Assembly (NCBI RefSeq): GCF_900100795.1
Contig: NZ_FNCO01000008.1
Location: forward strand, 186,001 to 250,000
Length of the DNA: 64,000 bases
Direction of reading: 5' to 3'
Source: Pseudomonas abietaniphila
GTDB taxonomy: Bacteria; Pseudomonadota; Gammaproteobacteria; Pseudomonadales; Pseudomonadaceae
The position numbers and the translations under genes are program-made. This document shows, in pieces, positions 43,972-54,171 of the stretch (its first letter is position 1; the number at the start of each line of letters is the position of its first letter). The notes under the pieces were generated by a model. That model was not told the origin of the DNA and ran no database searches. It worked only from the letters and a program-made list of their open reading frames with translations.

Positions 43972-44184
43972 TCAGGCTTCAGCGATGACTTCGTCAGCTT
44001 GCATGCCTTTCTGGCCCTGCACAGCGATGAAGGTAACTTTCTGACCTTCTTTCAGGCTCTTGAAGCCGTTGCCCTGAATAGCGCGGAAGTGGACGAACAG
44101 ATCCGGACCGCTCTCTGGAGTGATAAAACCAAAACCCTTCTCGTCGTTAAACCACTTAACGGTACCGCTCTGACGTTGAGACAT
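43972..44184 (-). CDS. Cold-shock protein (CspA family)
   Basis: This 70-residue OB-fold protein carries both RNA-binding motifs, KGFGFI (RNP1) and DLFVHF (RNP2), as [28 protein letters not shown]. It is an RNA chaperone that melts mRNA structure. The upstream region to gcvT is almost 400 bases, so a long structured leader, common in csp mRNAs, is possible. Whether it is cold-induced cannot be told from the sequence. Confidence 0.93.
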
Positions 44185-44577
44185 TTTCTTATTCCTTGGA
44201 GCATAAATTAATGACAGTCCCTTTCACACGAAAGAGTACTGGGCTGGTTGCAGGAAGAAGAAACGTAGAGCGGGATGTAGCATTGCTTTTGGCGCTACTG
44301 CCCAGGTCACGATCCCAGCGACCCATGCAAACACAGTCGAGAAACTCTACGCTAACTCTCGCAGAAAAAACAAGCCCCGAATAAGCCCGGTTTCAGGGGG
44401 GTTCGCTGGTTTTTTGAAAACTTTAACCAGCGCCGGTCAATCGATAGTTTTTACTGTTTAAGGGTTTGAGGAAGTGCAGTTTTCTGACAGTTTCATTGCT
44501 GTTTCGAAAAGTAGCAAACTGCAGCACGGAAACAGTTTTTGCACTGTTGCAGTGCCGCAGTAGTTTTGACGCGAGGG
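44185..44577. promoter_or_regulatory. csp upstream/leader region and gcvT 3' flank
   Basis: No gene is seen in these 393 bases. The part near 44461-44560 is AT-rich and unusually dense in mutually complementary words (TGCAGTTT with AAACTGCA, CTGTTTC with GAAACAG, and the hairpin GCACTG-TTG-CAGTGC at 44541-44555). It follows gcvT on the minus strand and precedes csp, so it may hold the gcvT 3' end structure, the csp promoter, or both. Confidence 0.45.
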
Positions 44578-45699
44578 TCAGCCGCGGAAGTAACGTGGTG
44601 CCACGAAAGGCATTTTGGTCACTCGCATCGGGACTTTCTTGCCGCGCACGATGGCCCAGACCGGGGTGTCCAGCGCAGTGAAAGCGGCATCCACGTAGCC
44701 CATGGCCAGAGGGGACCCGAGCGTCGGGCCGAAGCCGCCGCTGCAAACCGTGCCGATGATCGTGTCATTGGCGTCGACGATTTCTGCGCCTTCACGCACC
44801 GGGGTGCGCTCCTGCGGTAACAACCCGACACGCTTGCGCGCTGCACCGCTTTGGTGCTGAGCGAAGACGTGCTCGGCGCCAGGGAAACCACCGGCACGGG
44901 CGCCATCGGCACGACGCACTTTGGAAATCGCCCACAGCAAGCTGGCCTGGATCGGCGTGGTTTCGGTGTTCATGTCGTGGCCGTACAGGCAAAGGCCGGC
45001 TTCCAGGCGCAGCGAATCACGCGCGCCGAGGCCGATTGCCGCAACTTCAGGTTCAGCCAGCAGGCGACGGGCCAGCGCGTCGGCCTGGTCTGCAGGGACG
45101 GAGATTTCGTAGCCATCCTCGCCGGTGTAACCCGAGCGGCTGACGAAGCAGTCAATGCCGTCGATCTGCGTCGAGGTGTATTGCATGAAGGTCATGTGGG
45201 CGACGGCTGGCGCCAGACGAGCCAGTGCGGTCACGGCCTGAGGCCCTTGCAGGGCGAGCAGTGCGCGCTCTTCGAACAGGGGCTTGATCTCGCACTGGCT
45301 GCCGATGTGTTTTTGCAGGTGGGCGAGGTCTTCGTTCTTGCAGGCGGCGTTGACCACCAGCATCAACTGATCATTGCCCAGGTTGGCGACCATCAGGTCA
45401 TCGAGAATGCCGCCTGTTTCGTTGGTGAACATGGCATAGCGTTGCATGCCCACCGGCAGGTCGATGATGTCCACAGGCACCAGGGTTTCCAGTGCCTTGG
45501 CGGCGCCCGGACCGGTCAGAAGGATCTGGCCCATGTGCGACACATCGAACAGGCCTGCCTGTTCGCGGGTGTGCAGATGCTCTTTCATCACGCCTAGCGG
45601 GTATTGCACAGGCATGTCGTAGCCCGCGAATTCAACCATCTTGGCGCCCAGTTCGCGATGCAGGGCGTTGAGTGGGGTTTTCAACAGTTCTGTGGACAT
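44578..45699 (-). CDS. gcvT: Glycine cleavage system T protein (aminomethyltransferase)
   Basis: This 373-residue protein has the GcvT layout: LNALHRELGAKMVEFAGYDMPVQYP, the folate-binding region QIDGIDCFVSRSGYTGEDGYEI and LGARDSLRLEAGLCLYGHDM. It takes the aminomethyl group from lipoylated GcvH and releases ammonia and methylene-tetrahydrofolate. It is the last gene of gcvH-gcvP-sdaA-gcvT. Confidence 0.95.
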   Translation of the reverse strand: MSTELLKTPLNALHRELGAKMVEFAGYDMPVQYPLGVMKEHLHTREQAGLFDVSHMGQILLTGPGAAKALETLVPVDIIDLPVGMQRYAMFTNETGGILDDLMVANLGNDQLMLVVNAACKNEDLAHLQKHIGSQCEIKPLFEERALLALQGPQAVTALARLAPAVAHMTFMQYTSTQIDGIDCFVSRSGYTGEDGYEISVPADQADALARRLLAEPEVAAIGLGARDSLRLEAGLCLYGHDMNTETTPIQASLLWAISKVRRADGARAGGFPGAEHVFAQHQSGAARKRVGLLPQERTPVREGAEIVDANDTIIGTVCSGGFGPTLGSPLAMGYVDAAFTALDTPVWAIVRGKKVPMRVTKMPFVAPRYFRG

Positions 45700-45769
45700 C
45701 GATGACTCCTTGAATGCGTTTCCATGCTCCGGCCCAAGGGGCGCGTAGCGCGATGAATATAGGCTGATA

Positions 45770-47146
<1,377 letters not shown>

Positions 47147-47188
47147 GATTGGGCTCCGGGGAATTCTTATTATCGTGATGAATAAGGT

Positions 47189-47283
47189 CCCTGTAGGAGC
47201 CGGCTTGCTGGCGAATGGGTCAGGTCAGACAACCTTGAGATGTCTGTCCGAACGCATTCGCCAGCTAGCCGGCGCCTGCAGGG
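47189..47283. repeat. REP-type inverted repeat in the gcvP-sdaA gap
   Basis: CCCTGTAGGAGCCGGCTTGC... (47189) pairs with ...GCCGGCGCCTGCAGGG (to 47283). It lies where glyA is found in the P. aeruginosa operon. Confidence 0.82.
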
Positions 47284-47327
47284 ATGAGCGCTCTATGCAA
47301 ACACATTGGAGCGCTCGGGACTGCGGG

Positions 47328-50186
47328 TTATGCGTAATCTTCGATCGACGGGCACGCGCAGATCAGATTGCGGTCACCAAACACGTTGTCGACGCGACCG
47401 ACCGGTGGCCAGTATTTGCCTTCGACCAGCGAAGCGACCGGGTACACCGCCTGCTCGCGGCTGTACGGGTGGCTCCACTCGCCGACCAGTTCGGCCGCCG
47501 TGTGCGGGGCATTTTTGAGCGGGTTGTCGTCTTTATGCAGCGCGCCGCTTTCCACCGCGCGGATTTCTTCGCGGATCTTGATCATCGCGTCACAGAAGCG
47601 GTCCAGTTCTTCTTTGGATTCGCTTTCGGTCGGCTCGATCATCAGCGTGCCCGCTACCGGGAACGACATGGTCGGTGCATGGAAGCCGAAGTCGATCAGG
47701 CGCTTGGCAACGTCATCGACGCTGATGCCGCTGGTTTCTTTCAGCGGACGCAGGTCGAGGATGCATTCGTGCGCCACCAGATTGCTGCTGCCGGTGTACA
47801 GCACAGGATAGTGCTCTTCAAGACGGCGGGAGATGTAGTTGGCGTTGAGAATCGCCAACTGCGAAGCGCGTTTCAGGCCTTCGCCGCCCATCATGCGGAT
47901 GTACATCCAGGTGATCGGCAGGATGCTCGCGCTGCCGAACGGTGCCGCGCAGACCGCGCCTTCCTTGCGTTCCATCTTGCCGTGGCCCGGCAGGAACGGC
48001 GCCAGGTGGGATTTCACGCCGATCGGGCCAACGCCCGGGCCGCCGCCGCCGTGTGGAATGCAGAAGGTCTTGTGCAGGTTCAGGTGAGAAACGTCACCAC
48101 CGAATTTGCCCGGTGCGCACAGGCCGACCATCGCGTTCATGTTGGCGCCGTCGATGTAAACCTGACCGCCGTTGTCGTGGACGATGCCGCAGATCTCGCG
48201 GATGCCTTCCTCGAACACGCCGTGGGTCGACGGGTAGGTGATCATCAGGGCGGCGAGGTGTTCGCGGTGCTCGATGGCTTTGGCGCGCAGGTCCTCGATG
48301 TCGACGTTGCCGCGCGCATCGCACGCGGTCACCACGACGCGCATGCCGGCCATGTTGGCGGTGGCCGGGTTGGTGCCGTGGGCGGAGGACGGAATCAGGC
48401 AGATGTCGCGGCGGTCATCGCCACGGCTCTGGTGATACGCACGGATGGCCAGCAGACCGGCATACTCGCCTTGCGAGCCGGCGTTCGGTTGCAGGGAGAT
48501 GGCGTCGTAACCGGTAGCAGCACAGAGCATCGCTTCCAGTTCGTCGGTCAGCTGTTGGTAGCCGGCGCTTTGTTCTGCAGGCGCGAACGGGTGCAGGTTG
48601 CCGAATTCGGCCCAGGTGACCGGGATCATTTCGCTGGCGGCGTTGAGCTTCATGGTGCACGAGCCCAGCGGGATCATGGTGCGGTCCAGCGCCAGGTCCT
48701 TGTCAGCCAGGCGACGCAGGTAGCGCATCAGCTCGGTTTCGGAGTGGTAACGATTGAATACCGGATGGCTGAGGATGGCCGACTGGCGCTTCAATTCGGC
48801 AGGCAGGCGCGCTTCGACGCTGGCGGCCAGTGCGGCGAAGTCAGGCAGGGCCTGGCCTTCGGCGGCGAACAGTGTCCACAGCGTTTCGACGTCTGCTTGC
48901 TGAGTGGTCTCGTCCAGCGACAGGCCCAGACGTTGAGCGTCGACTTCACGTAGGTTGATCTGCTGAGCGCGCGCCTTGGCATGCAGGTCGGCGGTTTTGG
49001 CGCCGGTGTTGAGCGTGATGCTGTCGAAGAAGAAGGCTTGTTCGACGTCCAGACCCAGCTGGCTCAGGCCTTGGGCGAGAATCGCGGTCAGGTGATGCAC
49101 GCGGTTGGCGATGCGGGTCAGGCCGCGCGGGCCGTGGTAAACGGCGTACATGCTGGCGATGTTGGCGAGCAGCACCTGCGCGGTGCAGATGTTGCTGGTC
49201 GCTTTCTCACGACGGATGTGTTGTTCGCGGGTCTGCATGGCCAGACGCAGCGCGGTCTTGCCGAAGCGGTCGATGGACACACCGACCAGACGGCCCGGCA
49301 TGTCACGCTTGTAGGCATCTTTGGTGGAGAAATAAGCCGCGTGCGGTCCACCGAAGCCCAGCGGCACACCGAAGCGTTGCGCGCTGCCGATGGCGACGTC
49401 CGCGCCGAACTCGCCCGGCGGCGTTAGCAGGGTCAGGGCCAGCAGATCGGCCGCGACGGCCACCAGGGCATTGGCGGCGTGGAAGCGTTCAACCAGTTCG
49501 CGATAGTCGAACAGGTCGCCATTGCTCGCCGGGTATTGCAGCAGGGCGCCGAAGAATTCGCTGACGTCGGTCAGTTGGCTTTCGTCCGCCACGACCACCT
49601 CAATGCCCAGCGGCTCGGCGCGGGTACGCAGCACGTCAAGGGTCTGTGGATGGCAATGCGCGGAGGCGAAGAATTTGTGACTGCCTTTGTTCTTGCTCAG
49701 GCGTTTGCAGAAGGTCATGGCTTCGGCGGCGGCGGTGGCTTCGTCCAGCAGCGACGCGTTGGCGATCGGCAGGCCGGTCAGGTCGCTGATCAGCGTCTGG
49801 AAGTTCAGCAGCGACTCCAGGCGACCTTGGGAAATTTCTGGCTGATACGGGGTGTAAGCGGTGTACCAGGCCGGGTTTTCCAACAGGTTGCGCAAGATCG
49901 GCGCCGGCGTGTGGGTGTTGTAGTAACCCTGGCCGATAAAGGTCTTGAACAGTTGGTTCTTGCCGGCGATGGCTTTGATGTCAGCCAGGGCGTCAGCTTC
50001 GCTTTGACCGGCAGACAGGCCCAGTACGCTGGTGCCTTTGATGGATTCCGGGATAACGCTGGCGCTCAGGGCCTCCAGCGAATCAAAACCCAGGGTCGCG
50101 AGCATGGCTTTCTCGTCGTCGGCGCGGGGGCCGATGTGACGGGCGATGAACTCGTTGGCGGTGCTCAATTCAATACGGTCAGTCAT
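47328..50186 (-). CDS. gcvP: Glycine dehydrogenase (decarboxylating) GcvP
   Basis: This 952-residue P protein is of full length for the fused (single-chain) type. It includes the PLP-lysine motif HKTFCIPHGGGGPG in its C-terminal half. It decarboxylates glycine and passes the aminomethyl group to the lipoyl arm of GcvH. It starts just after gcvH; the ten-base gap fits one transcript. Confidence 0.97.
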   Translation of the reverse strand: MTDRIELSTANEFIARHIGPRADDEKAMLATLGFDSLEALSASVIPESIKGTSVLGLSAGQSEADALADIKAIAGKNQLFKTFIGQGYYNTHTPAPILRNLLENPAWYTAYTPYQPEISQGRLESLLNFQTLISDLTGLPIANASLLDEATAAAEAMTFCKRLSKNKGSHKFFASAHCHPQTLDVLRTRAEPLGIEVVVADESQLTDVSEFFGALLQYPASNGDLFDYRELVERFHAANALVAVAADLLALTLLTPPGEFGADVAIGSAQRFGVPLGFGGPHAAYFSTKDAYKRDMPGRLVGVSIDRFGKTALRLAMQTREQHIRREKATSNICTAQVLLANIASMYAVYHGPRGLTRIANRVHHLTAILAQGLSQLGLDVEQAFFFDSITLNTGAKTADLHAKARAQQINLREVDAQRLGLSLDETTQQADVETLWTLFAAEGQALPDFAALAASVEARLPAELKRQSAILSHPVFNRYHSETELMRYLRRLADKDLALDRTMIPLGSCTMKLNAASEMIPVTWAEFGNLHPFAPAEQSAGYQQLTDELEAMLCAATGYDAISLQPNAGSQGEYAGLLAIRAYHQSRGDDRRDICLIPSSAHGTNPATANMAGMRVVVTACDARGNVDIEDLRAKAIEHREHLAALMITYPSTHGVFEEGIREICGIVHDNGGQVYIDGANMNAMVGLCAPGKFGGDVSHLNLHKTFCIPHGGGGPGVGPIGVKSHLAPFLPGHGKMERKEGAVCAAPFGSASILPITWMYIRMMGGEGLKRASQLAILNANYISRRLEEHYPVLYTGSSNLVAHECILDLRPLKETSGISVDDVAKRLIDFGFHAPTMSFPVAGTLMIEPTESESKEELDRFCDAMIKIREEIRAVESGALHKDDNPLKNAPHTAAELVGEWSHPYSREQAVYPVASLVEGKYWPPVGRVDNVFGDRNLICACPSIEDYA

Positions 50187-50196
50187 TGCGCGTTCC

Positions 50197-50580
50197 TCAG
50201 GCTTCGGCGTTGGCTTTGATCAGGCGGTCGTAAGCGTCCTGATCCAGCAGTTGGCCGACAGCGGCGGCGTCGGAAGGGATGAAACGGAAGAACCAGCCCT
50301 GGCCCATCGGGTCTTCGTTGACCAGCTCAGGGTTGGCGTCCAGCGCCGGGTTGACCTCGACGACTTCACCGTTGAGCGGCATGTAGACGCCGCTGGCGGC
50401 TTTCACCGATTCAACGGTGGCGGCTTCGGCGCCTTTGTCGTAGGCCTGCAGCTCAGGGAGTTGTACGAAAACCACGTCACCCAGTGCGTCCTGCGCGAAA
50501 GCCGTGATGCCGACCGTGACGCTGCCGTCTGCTTCGGCACGCAGCCACTCGTGATCTTCGGTAAAACGCAAATCGCTCAT
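50197..50580 (-). CDS. gcvH: Glycine cleavage system H protein
   Basis: The start at 50580 (MSDLRFTEDHEWLRAEADG) gives 127 aa and has an AGGGGAG ribosome site; upstream extensions run through the promoter. The lipoylation site is the lysine in ATVESVKAASGVY. GcvH carries the reaction intermediate between P, T and L proteins. It is the first gene of the cluster, directly behind the sigma-54 promoter. Confidence 0.96.
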   Translation of the reverse strand: MSDLRFTEDHEWLRAEADGSVTVGITAFAQDALGDVVFVQLPELQAYDKGAEAATVESVKAASGVYMPLNGEVVEVNPALDANPELVNEDPMGQGWFFRFIPSDAAAVGQLLDQDAYDRLIKANAEA

Positions 50581-50640
50581 GAAAACTCCCCTGAATGGAA
50601 AATCGCTCGTCGATGGCGCGAGCGTGATGGGCAGATGCAT

Positions 50641-50657
50641 AGCAAGTTTGCGGCCAA
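50641..50657 (-). promoter_or_regulatory. Sigma-54 promoter of the gcv operon
   Basis: On the minus strand TTGGCCGCAAACTTGCT matches the sigma-54 consensus with GG and GC exactly ten bases apart. Transcription would start near 50630, giving a ~50-base leader before gcvH. The gene next upstream encodes a sigma-54 activator, as in P. aeruginosa. Confidence 0.8.
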
Positions 50658-50720
50658 GGTTGCTCGAAGGCCGTAGATCAAGGGTCTCGGCAGGTTTCGG
50701 GATTTTTTGCAAGGGATGGG

Positions 50721-50738
50721 TGTAGCGAAATCGCTACA
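50721..50738 (-). promoter_or_regulatory. GcsR-type operator 1
   Basis: TGTAGCGAAATCGCTACA is a perfect 18-base palindrome about 65 bases upstream of the sigma-54 promoter, and it resembles the TGTAACG-N4-CGTTCCG sites described for P. aeruginosa GcsR. Confidence 0.65.
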
Positions 50739-50801
50739 GATATTCCGGGTTTGAAAAGTGTTGTGTGATCAACGCCTTGTAGGATGGGGACGTGCGCAGG
50801 T

Positions 50802-50819
50802 CGTAACGGTATCGTTCCG
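50802..50819 (-). promoter_or_regulatory. GcsR-type operator 2
   Basis: CGTAACGGTATCGTTCCG differs from the GcsR consensus TGTAACG-N4-CGTTCCG at one base as read on the plus strand. It lies upstream of operator 1, just past the gcsR stop. Confidence 0.65.
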
Positions 50820-50847
50820 GTGTATCGAATTCATTCCGCTGGCCAGA

Positions 50848-52356
50848 TCAGCTTTTCGTTGAAATCCCGTATTTGCGCAATCGATGGGCAATGGCTGTGT
50901 GGGACGTCTGCAAGCGGGCGGCGAGTTGGCGGGTCGAGGGGTAATGGCTGTAGAGCTTTTCCAGCAGCGATTTTTCGAAGTCTTCGACGGCGGCTTCCAG
51001 GCTTTCGATTTCACCGTCGTTTTCGCGGGCCACTGAAGTGCCCGCGATGTCGAGATCACCAATGTCCACCAGCGAGCGTTCGCAGATCGCGGCCGCCCGA
51101 AAGATCACGTTCTGCAGTTGCCGCACGTTGCCCGGCCAGCGGTTGCCGAGCAGGGCAGGGTAAGTGCCTGGCGCGAGGCGACACACCGGGCGCTGAATCT
51201 GGGTGCAGGCCTGTTCCATGAAGTAGCGCGCCAGCAACAGGATGTCCTGGCCGCGCGCTCGCAGCGGCGGGACCTCAAGGTTCAGTACATTCAGGCGATA
51301 GAACAGGTCTTCACGGAAGGTGCCTTCGGCGACCATTTTTTCCAGGTCGCGATGGGTCGCGCTGAGGATGCGCACGTTGACCTTCACTTCCTTGTCGCCG
51401 CCGACGCGACGAAAGCTACCGTCGTTCAGGAATCTGAGCAGCTTGGCCTGCAAGTACGGCGACATCTCGCCGATCTCGTCGAGAAACACCGTGCCTTGGT
51501 TGGCGAGCTCCATCAACCCGGGCTTGCCGCCCCGTTGCGCGCCGGTAAAGGCGCCGGGCGCGTAGCCGAAGAGTTCGCTTTCCGCGAGGTTTTCCGGCAG
51601 CGCCGCGCAGTTGAGCGCCAGAAACGGTGCGCCGTTACGAGCGCTGACGGCGTGACAGGCGCGGGCGACCAGCTCTTTACCGGTGCCGGTTTCGCCCTGA
51701 ATCAGCAACGGCGCGTCGAGTGCGGCGACGCGTTGGGCGCGGGCTTTCAGCGTGCGGATCGGTGCGGAATCGCCCAGCAACGCATCAAAGCCTTCGGCGT
51801 GATCGTGGTGCAATGCCGACAATCGCTCGCCGATGCGACTGGGCAGGTACAGCGTGAGCAGGGCGCCTGCGTCAGTGATCGGCGTGGCATCCAGCAGCAG
51901 GGCTTCGCCATTCAACGTGACCTCGCGCAGGGGCAACCGAAAGCCGTTTTCAAGCAAGGCGGTTTGCAGGGCGGGGTCGGAGAACAGTTCGCCGATTGAC
52001 TCGCCCGCGGGTTCTCTGCCGTACAACGCCACAAGGGCCGGGTTGGCCAGCAGTACATGGCCGGCACTGTCGAGCGCCAGCACCGGGTCGGTCATCGCCG
52101 CAAGCAGGGCATCCAGCTGCAGGTGGCGGCGCTGACCGGGAAGGATGTCGACCACGGTGATCGCTTCTACGCCGCGCACGCGAAACAGCCGGTCCTTGAG
52201 CTCTTCGAGGACGTCGTGGCTCAGGGTCGGTGCGTCGATATAGACGTTGGGCGGCACCATTTCCACCGCATCGAGGTTCAGATTCCGCCCGCCGAGGATC
52301 GCCAGAACTTCCTGGGTGATGCCGACGCGGTCGATGAACGTAACGTGGATGCGCAT
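50848..52356 (-). CDS. gcsR: Sigma-54-dependent TyrR-like activator of the glycine cleavage operon
   Basis: This 502-residue enhancer-binding protein has an N-terminal ACT domain (MRIHVTFIDRVGITQEVLAILGG), a PAS domain (about 80-190), an AAA+ domain with Walker A GETGTGKE and the sigma-54 contact loop GAFTGA, and a C-terminal TyrR-type helix-turn-helix (STRQLAARLQTSHTAIAHRLRKYGI). It matches P. aeruginosa GcsR (PA2449), which responds to glycine and activates the gcv operon from sites next to it. Here gcsR is directly upstream of gcvH on the same strand, with operators and promoter in between. Confidence 0.9.
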   Translation of the reverse strand: MRIHVTFIDRVGITQEVLAILGGRNLNLDAVEMVPPNVYIDAPTLSHDVLEELKDRLFRVRGVEAITVVDILPGQRRHLQLDALLAAMTDPVLALDSAGHVLLANPALVALYGREPAGESIGELFSDPALQTALLENGFRLPLREVTLNGEALLLDATPITDAGALLTLYLPSRIGERLSALHHDHAEGFDALLGDSAPIRTLKARAQRVAALDAPLLIQGETGTGKELVARACHAVSARNGAPFLALNCAALPENLAESELFGYAPGAFTGAQRGGKPGLMELANQGTVFLDEIGEMSPYLQAKLLRFLNDGSFRRVGGDKEVKVNVRILSATHRDLEKMVAEGTFREDLFYRLNVLNLEVPPLRARGQDILLLARYFMEQACTQIQRPVCRLAPGTYPALLGNRWPGNVRQLQNVIFRAAAICERSLVDIGDLDIAGTSVARENDGEIESLEAAVEDFEKSLLEKLYSHYPSTRQLAARLQTSHTAIAHRLRKYGISTKS

Positions 52357-52447
52357 GGGGGCGGAGAGATTCAGGCGAAAGACGGGGGCGATTATGCCAG
52401 TAAATCTCGCGGGCTTCCTTGAACGCGCTCCTACAGGACCGTGTGAA

Positions 52448-52798
52448 TTACTCCAGATGCTCCGGCTTCACCGCATCGCCCGACTTGAGGTCGAGTTTGT
52501 CGCGGATGTCTTCGAACATGGCGTCGTACTGGCCGCCCATCGCATGGAGGTCAGTGTCTTTTGGCAGGCCGTGCTTTTCGGCGATGCGTGAGGCCTCGCT
52601 GGCAAAGTTGTACGCCAAATCCTTGGGCAGGTCGAAGGTTTCATTGAACGGCTTGCCGTTGATGTCGCCGTCCATCGTGAAGTGCATGCCGGCATCCGAA
52701 TCGGTCTGGCTGACTTCGTAGCGCAGATGAATGTCGTAACCGACATCGTCGGGCTGTAACGCGGGGCGGGCGATGTGCAGATGACCTGGCTCGAACAT
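52448..52798 (-). CDS. DUF5064 family protein
   Basis: This 116-residue protein matches the DUF5064 family of Pseudomonas (MFEPGHLHIARPALQPDDVGYDIHLRYEVSQ; NFASEASRIAEKHGLP). No function is known. It is a small, acidic, soluble protein without a signal peptide. Confidence 0.85.
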   Translation of the reverse strand: MFEPGHLHIARPALQPDDVGYDIHLRYEVSQTDSDAGMHFTMDGDINGKPFNETFDLPKDLAYNFASEASRIAEKHGLPKDTDLHAMGGQYDAMFEDIRDKLDLKSGDAVKPEHLE

Positions 52799-52858
52799 GT
52801 GACTGCTCCTTCAGAAATCAATGACAGTAAAGAGCAGACCGTCTGCCAAGGCATGGGT

Positions 52859-53284
52859 TCAGCGCTGACCGGTGGACTCCGGGCATTCAGCGTTCTGTGT
52901 ACCCGGTTCCGGCCGGGACCAGATCCACAGGTTGACCAGCACCATGCCGGCCACCGCGAAGTAAATCCACCAGTTGTGTTTGAGCACCACCAGCATCATG
53001 ACGGCGCAAATCAGCATGGTGACGGTCGCGCTGATTTTCGCGCGGCGTGCGATGAGCTTGCCGTTACGCCAGTTGCTCAACATGGGGCCGAACAGGCGGT
53101 GGTTTTCCAGCCAGGCGCTTAAACGCGGCGAGCTTTTGGTCGCGGCCCAAGCAGCCAACAGGATGAATTCGGTGGTGGGCAACCCTGGAATGAAAATCGC
53201 GATGATGCCGATGGCGAGGCTGACGTAGGCCAGGATGCCAAAGAGGATACGGGACAGTTTGCTGCCTTGGGGGTGACTGGTCAT
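52859..53284 (-). CDS. YbaN family (DUF454) membrane protein
   Basis: This 141-residue protein has the DUF454 pattern: LAIGIIAIFIPGLPTTEFILLAAWAATKSSPRLSAWLENHRLFG, and two to four hydrophobic spans. Family members are small inner-membrane proteins of unknown role. In other bacteria ybaN-like genes are sometimes linked to iron/heme genes, and here a heme oxygenase gene lies next to it. Confidence 0.9.
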   Translation of the reverse strand: MTSHPQGSKLSRILFGILAYVSLAIGIIAIFIPGLPTTEFILLAAWAATKSSPRLSAWLENHRLFGPMLSNWRNGKLIARRAKISATVTMLICAVMMLVVLKHNWWIYFAVAGMVLVNLWIWSRPEPGTQNAECPESTGQR

Positions 53285-53380
53285 GAGTCTCGGGTGCTGC
53301 CGGATAAAGAAGTGCGTCGAGGGATAACACTCCTCGAAAAGGCGCCCAGCTTAACAGCGCAGGGCGCAAAAGGCGTGCGT

Positions 53381-53980
53381 TCAGGCGGGTTGGGGTTGGG
53401 CAGCCGACGTATAGGCGTGCTCCAGCAGCACGTTGAAACGTTCGAACGCCGCGACGGCGCCTGTGTCGATCTGGCGTTCCTGCTCCTCGGTAAACGGCAG
53501 ATCGTCGAGGAGGCGGATGAAGCGTTTCCAGCCGTCGGCCCGGCCACCGGCGGGCTCACCCAGATGACGAGCGCCAAAAGTTTCGCTGAGATTGAGCGCC
53601 ACGGCGCGTTTGATCAGGAATGCCGCACCCAGCTTCGAGCCTTCCGACACAAACAGCCAGCCCAAGGCTTCGGCCAGCGGAGGATGGAGGACCGCGCCGG
53701 CGACAGGGCCGGGAATCGGCGTGCTCAGGTCATTCAGGTCGGCCTTTGCCTGTTCCGCACGGCAACGCTCGGGGAGGTCGGCGATGAGTCCGATCAGTTG
53801 GTGATCGGTGTAGAGCGCCTTGAGCTCCTGCTGAAACAGATATTGCGCGCTCAGAAAGCGGGTGTAACTGGCCAGTGTTTCGAACGGCGCGTTGGCTTTG
53901 ACTGCCTTGTCCAGCTGCTCATGCGGGGCGTGGGTGATCTGGTTCAGACGCTGGGAGCGACGAATCGGGGCTTGGGGCAT
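53381..53980 (-). CDS. hemO: Heme oxygenase (HemO/PigA type)
   Basis: This 199-residue helical protein matches the bacterial PigA/HemO type: SQRLNQITHAPHEQLDKAVKA (N-terminal region with the proximal His) and EALGWLFVSEGSKLGAAFLIKRA (distal helix). It opens heme to biliverdin, releasing iron and CO. It follows the TonB receptor gene on the minus strand, with a REP element between them, so import and degradation of heme are neighbours. Confidence 0.92.
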   Translation of the reverse strand: MPQAPIRRSQRLNQITHAPHEQLDKAVKANAPFETLASYTRFLSAQYLFQQELKALYTDHQLIGLIADLPERCRAEQAKADLNDLSTPIPGPVAGAVLHPPLAEALGWLFVSEGSKLGAAFLIKRAVALNLSETFGARHLGEPAGGRADGWKRFIRLLDDLPFTEEQERQIDTGAVAAFERFNVLLEHAYTSAAQPQPA

Positions 53981-54061
53981 GTGTCTTCCTTGGAAAAAAG
54001 GCGTTTGTTAACGAGACGAGTGAGTGCGTGCAAAAACGTAAAAAAACACGGCAGTTGCTTT

Positions 54062-54153
54062 TGTAGGAGCGCGCTTGCCCGCGAAGAGGCCGGTACATCC
54101 GGCACATTTGCGGTGCCTGGACTTCAGCATTCGCGGGCAAGCGCGCTCCTACA
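54062..54153. repeat. REP-type inverted repeat
   Basis: TGTAGGAGCGCGCTTGCCCG (54062-) is fully complementary to CGGGCAAGCGCGCTCCTACA (to 54153), between hemO and the receptor gene. Confidence 0.92.
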
Positions 54154-54171
54154 GGTGCGTGACCAACGGGG

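Noticed and set aside
50759..50776. Third GcsR-type operator
   Set aside because: The match (TGTTGTG-N4-CAACGCC) to the consensus is too poor to call, though a small inverted repeat exists there.
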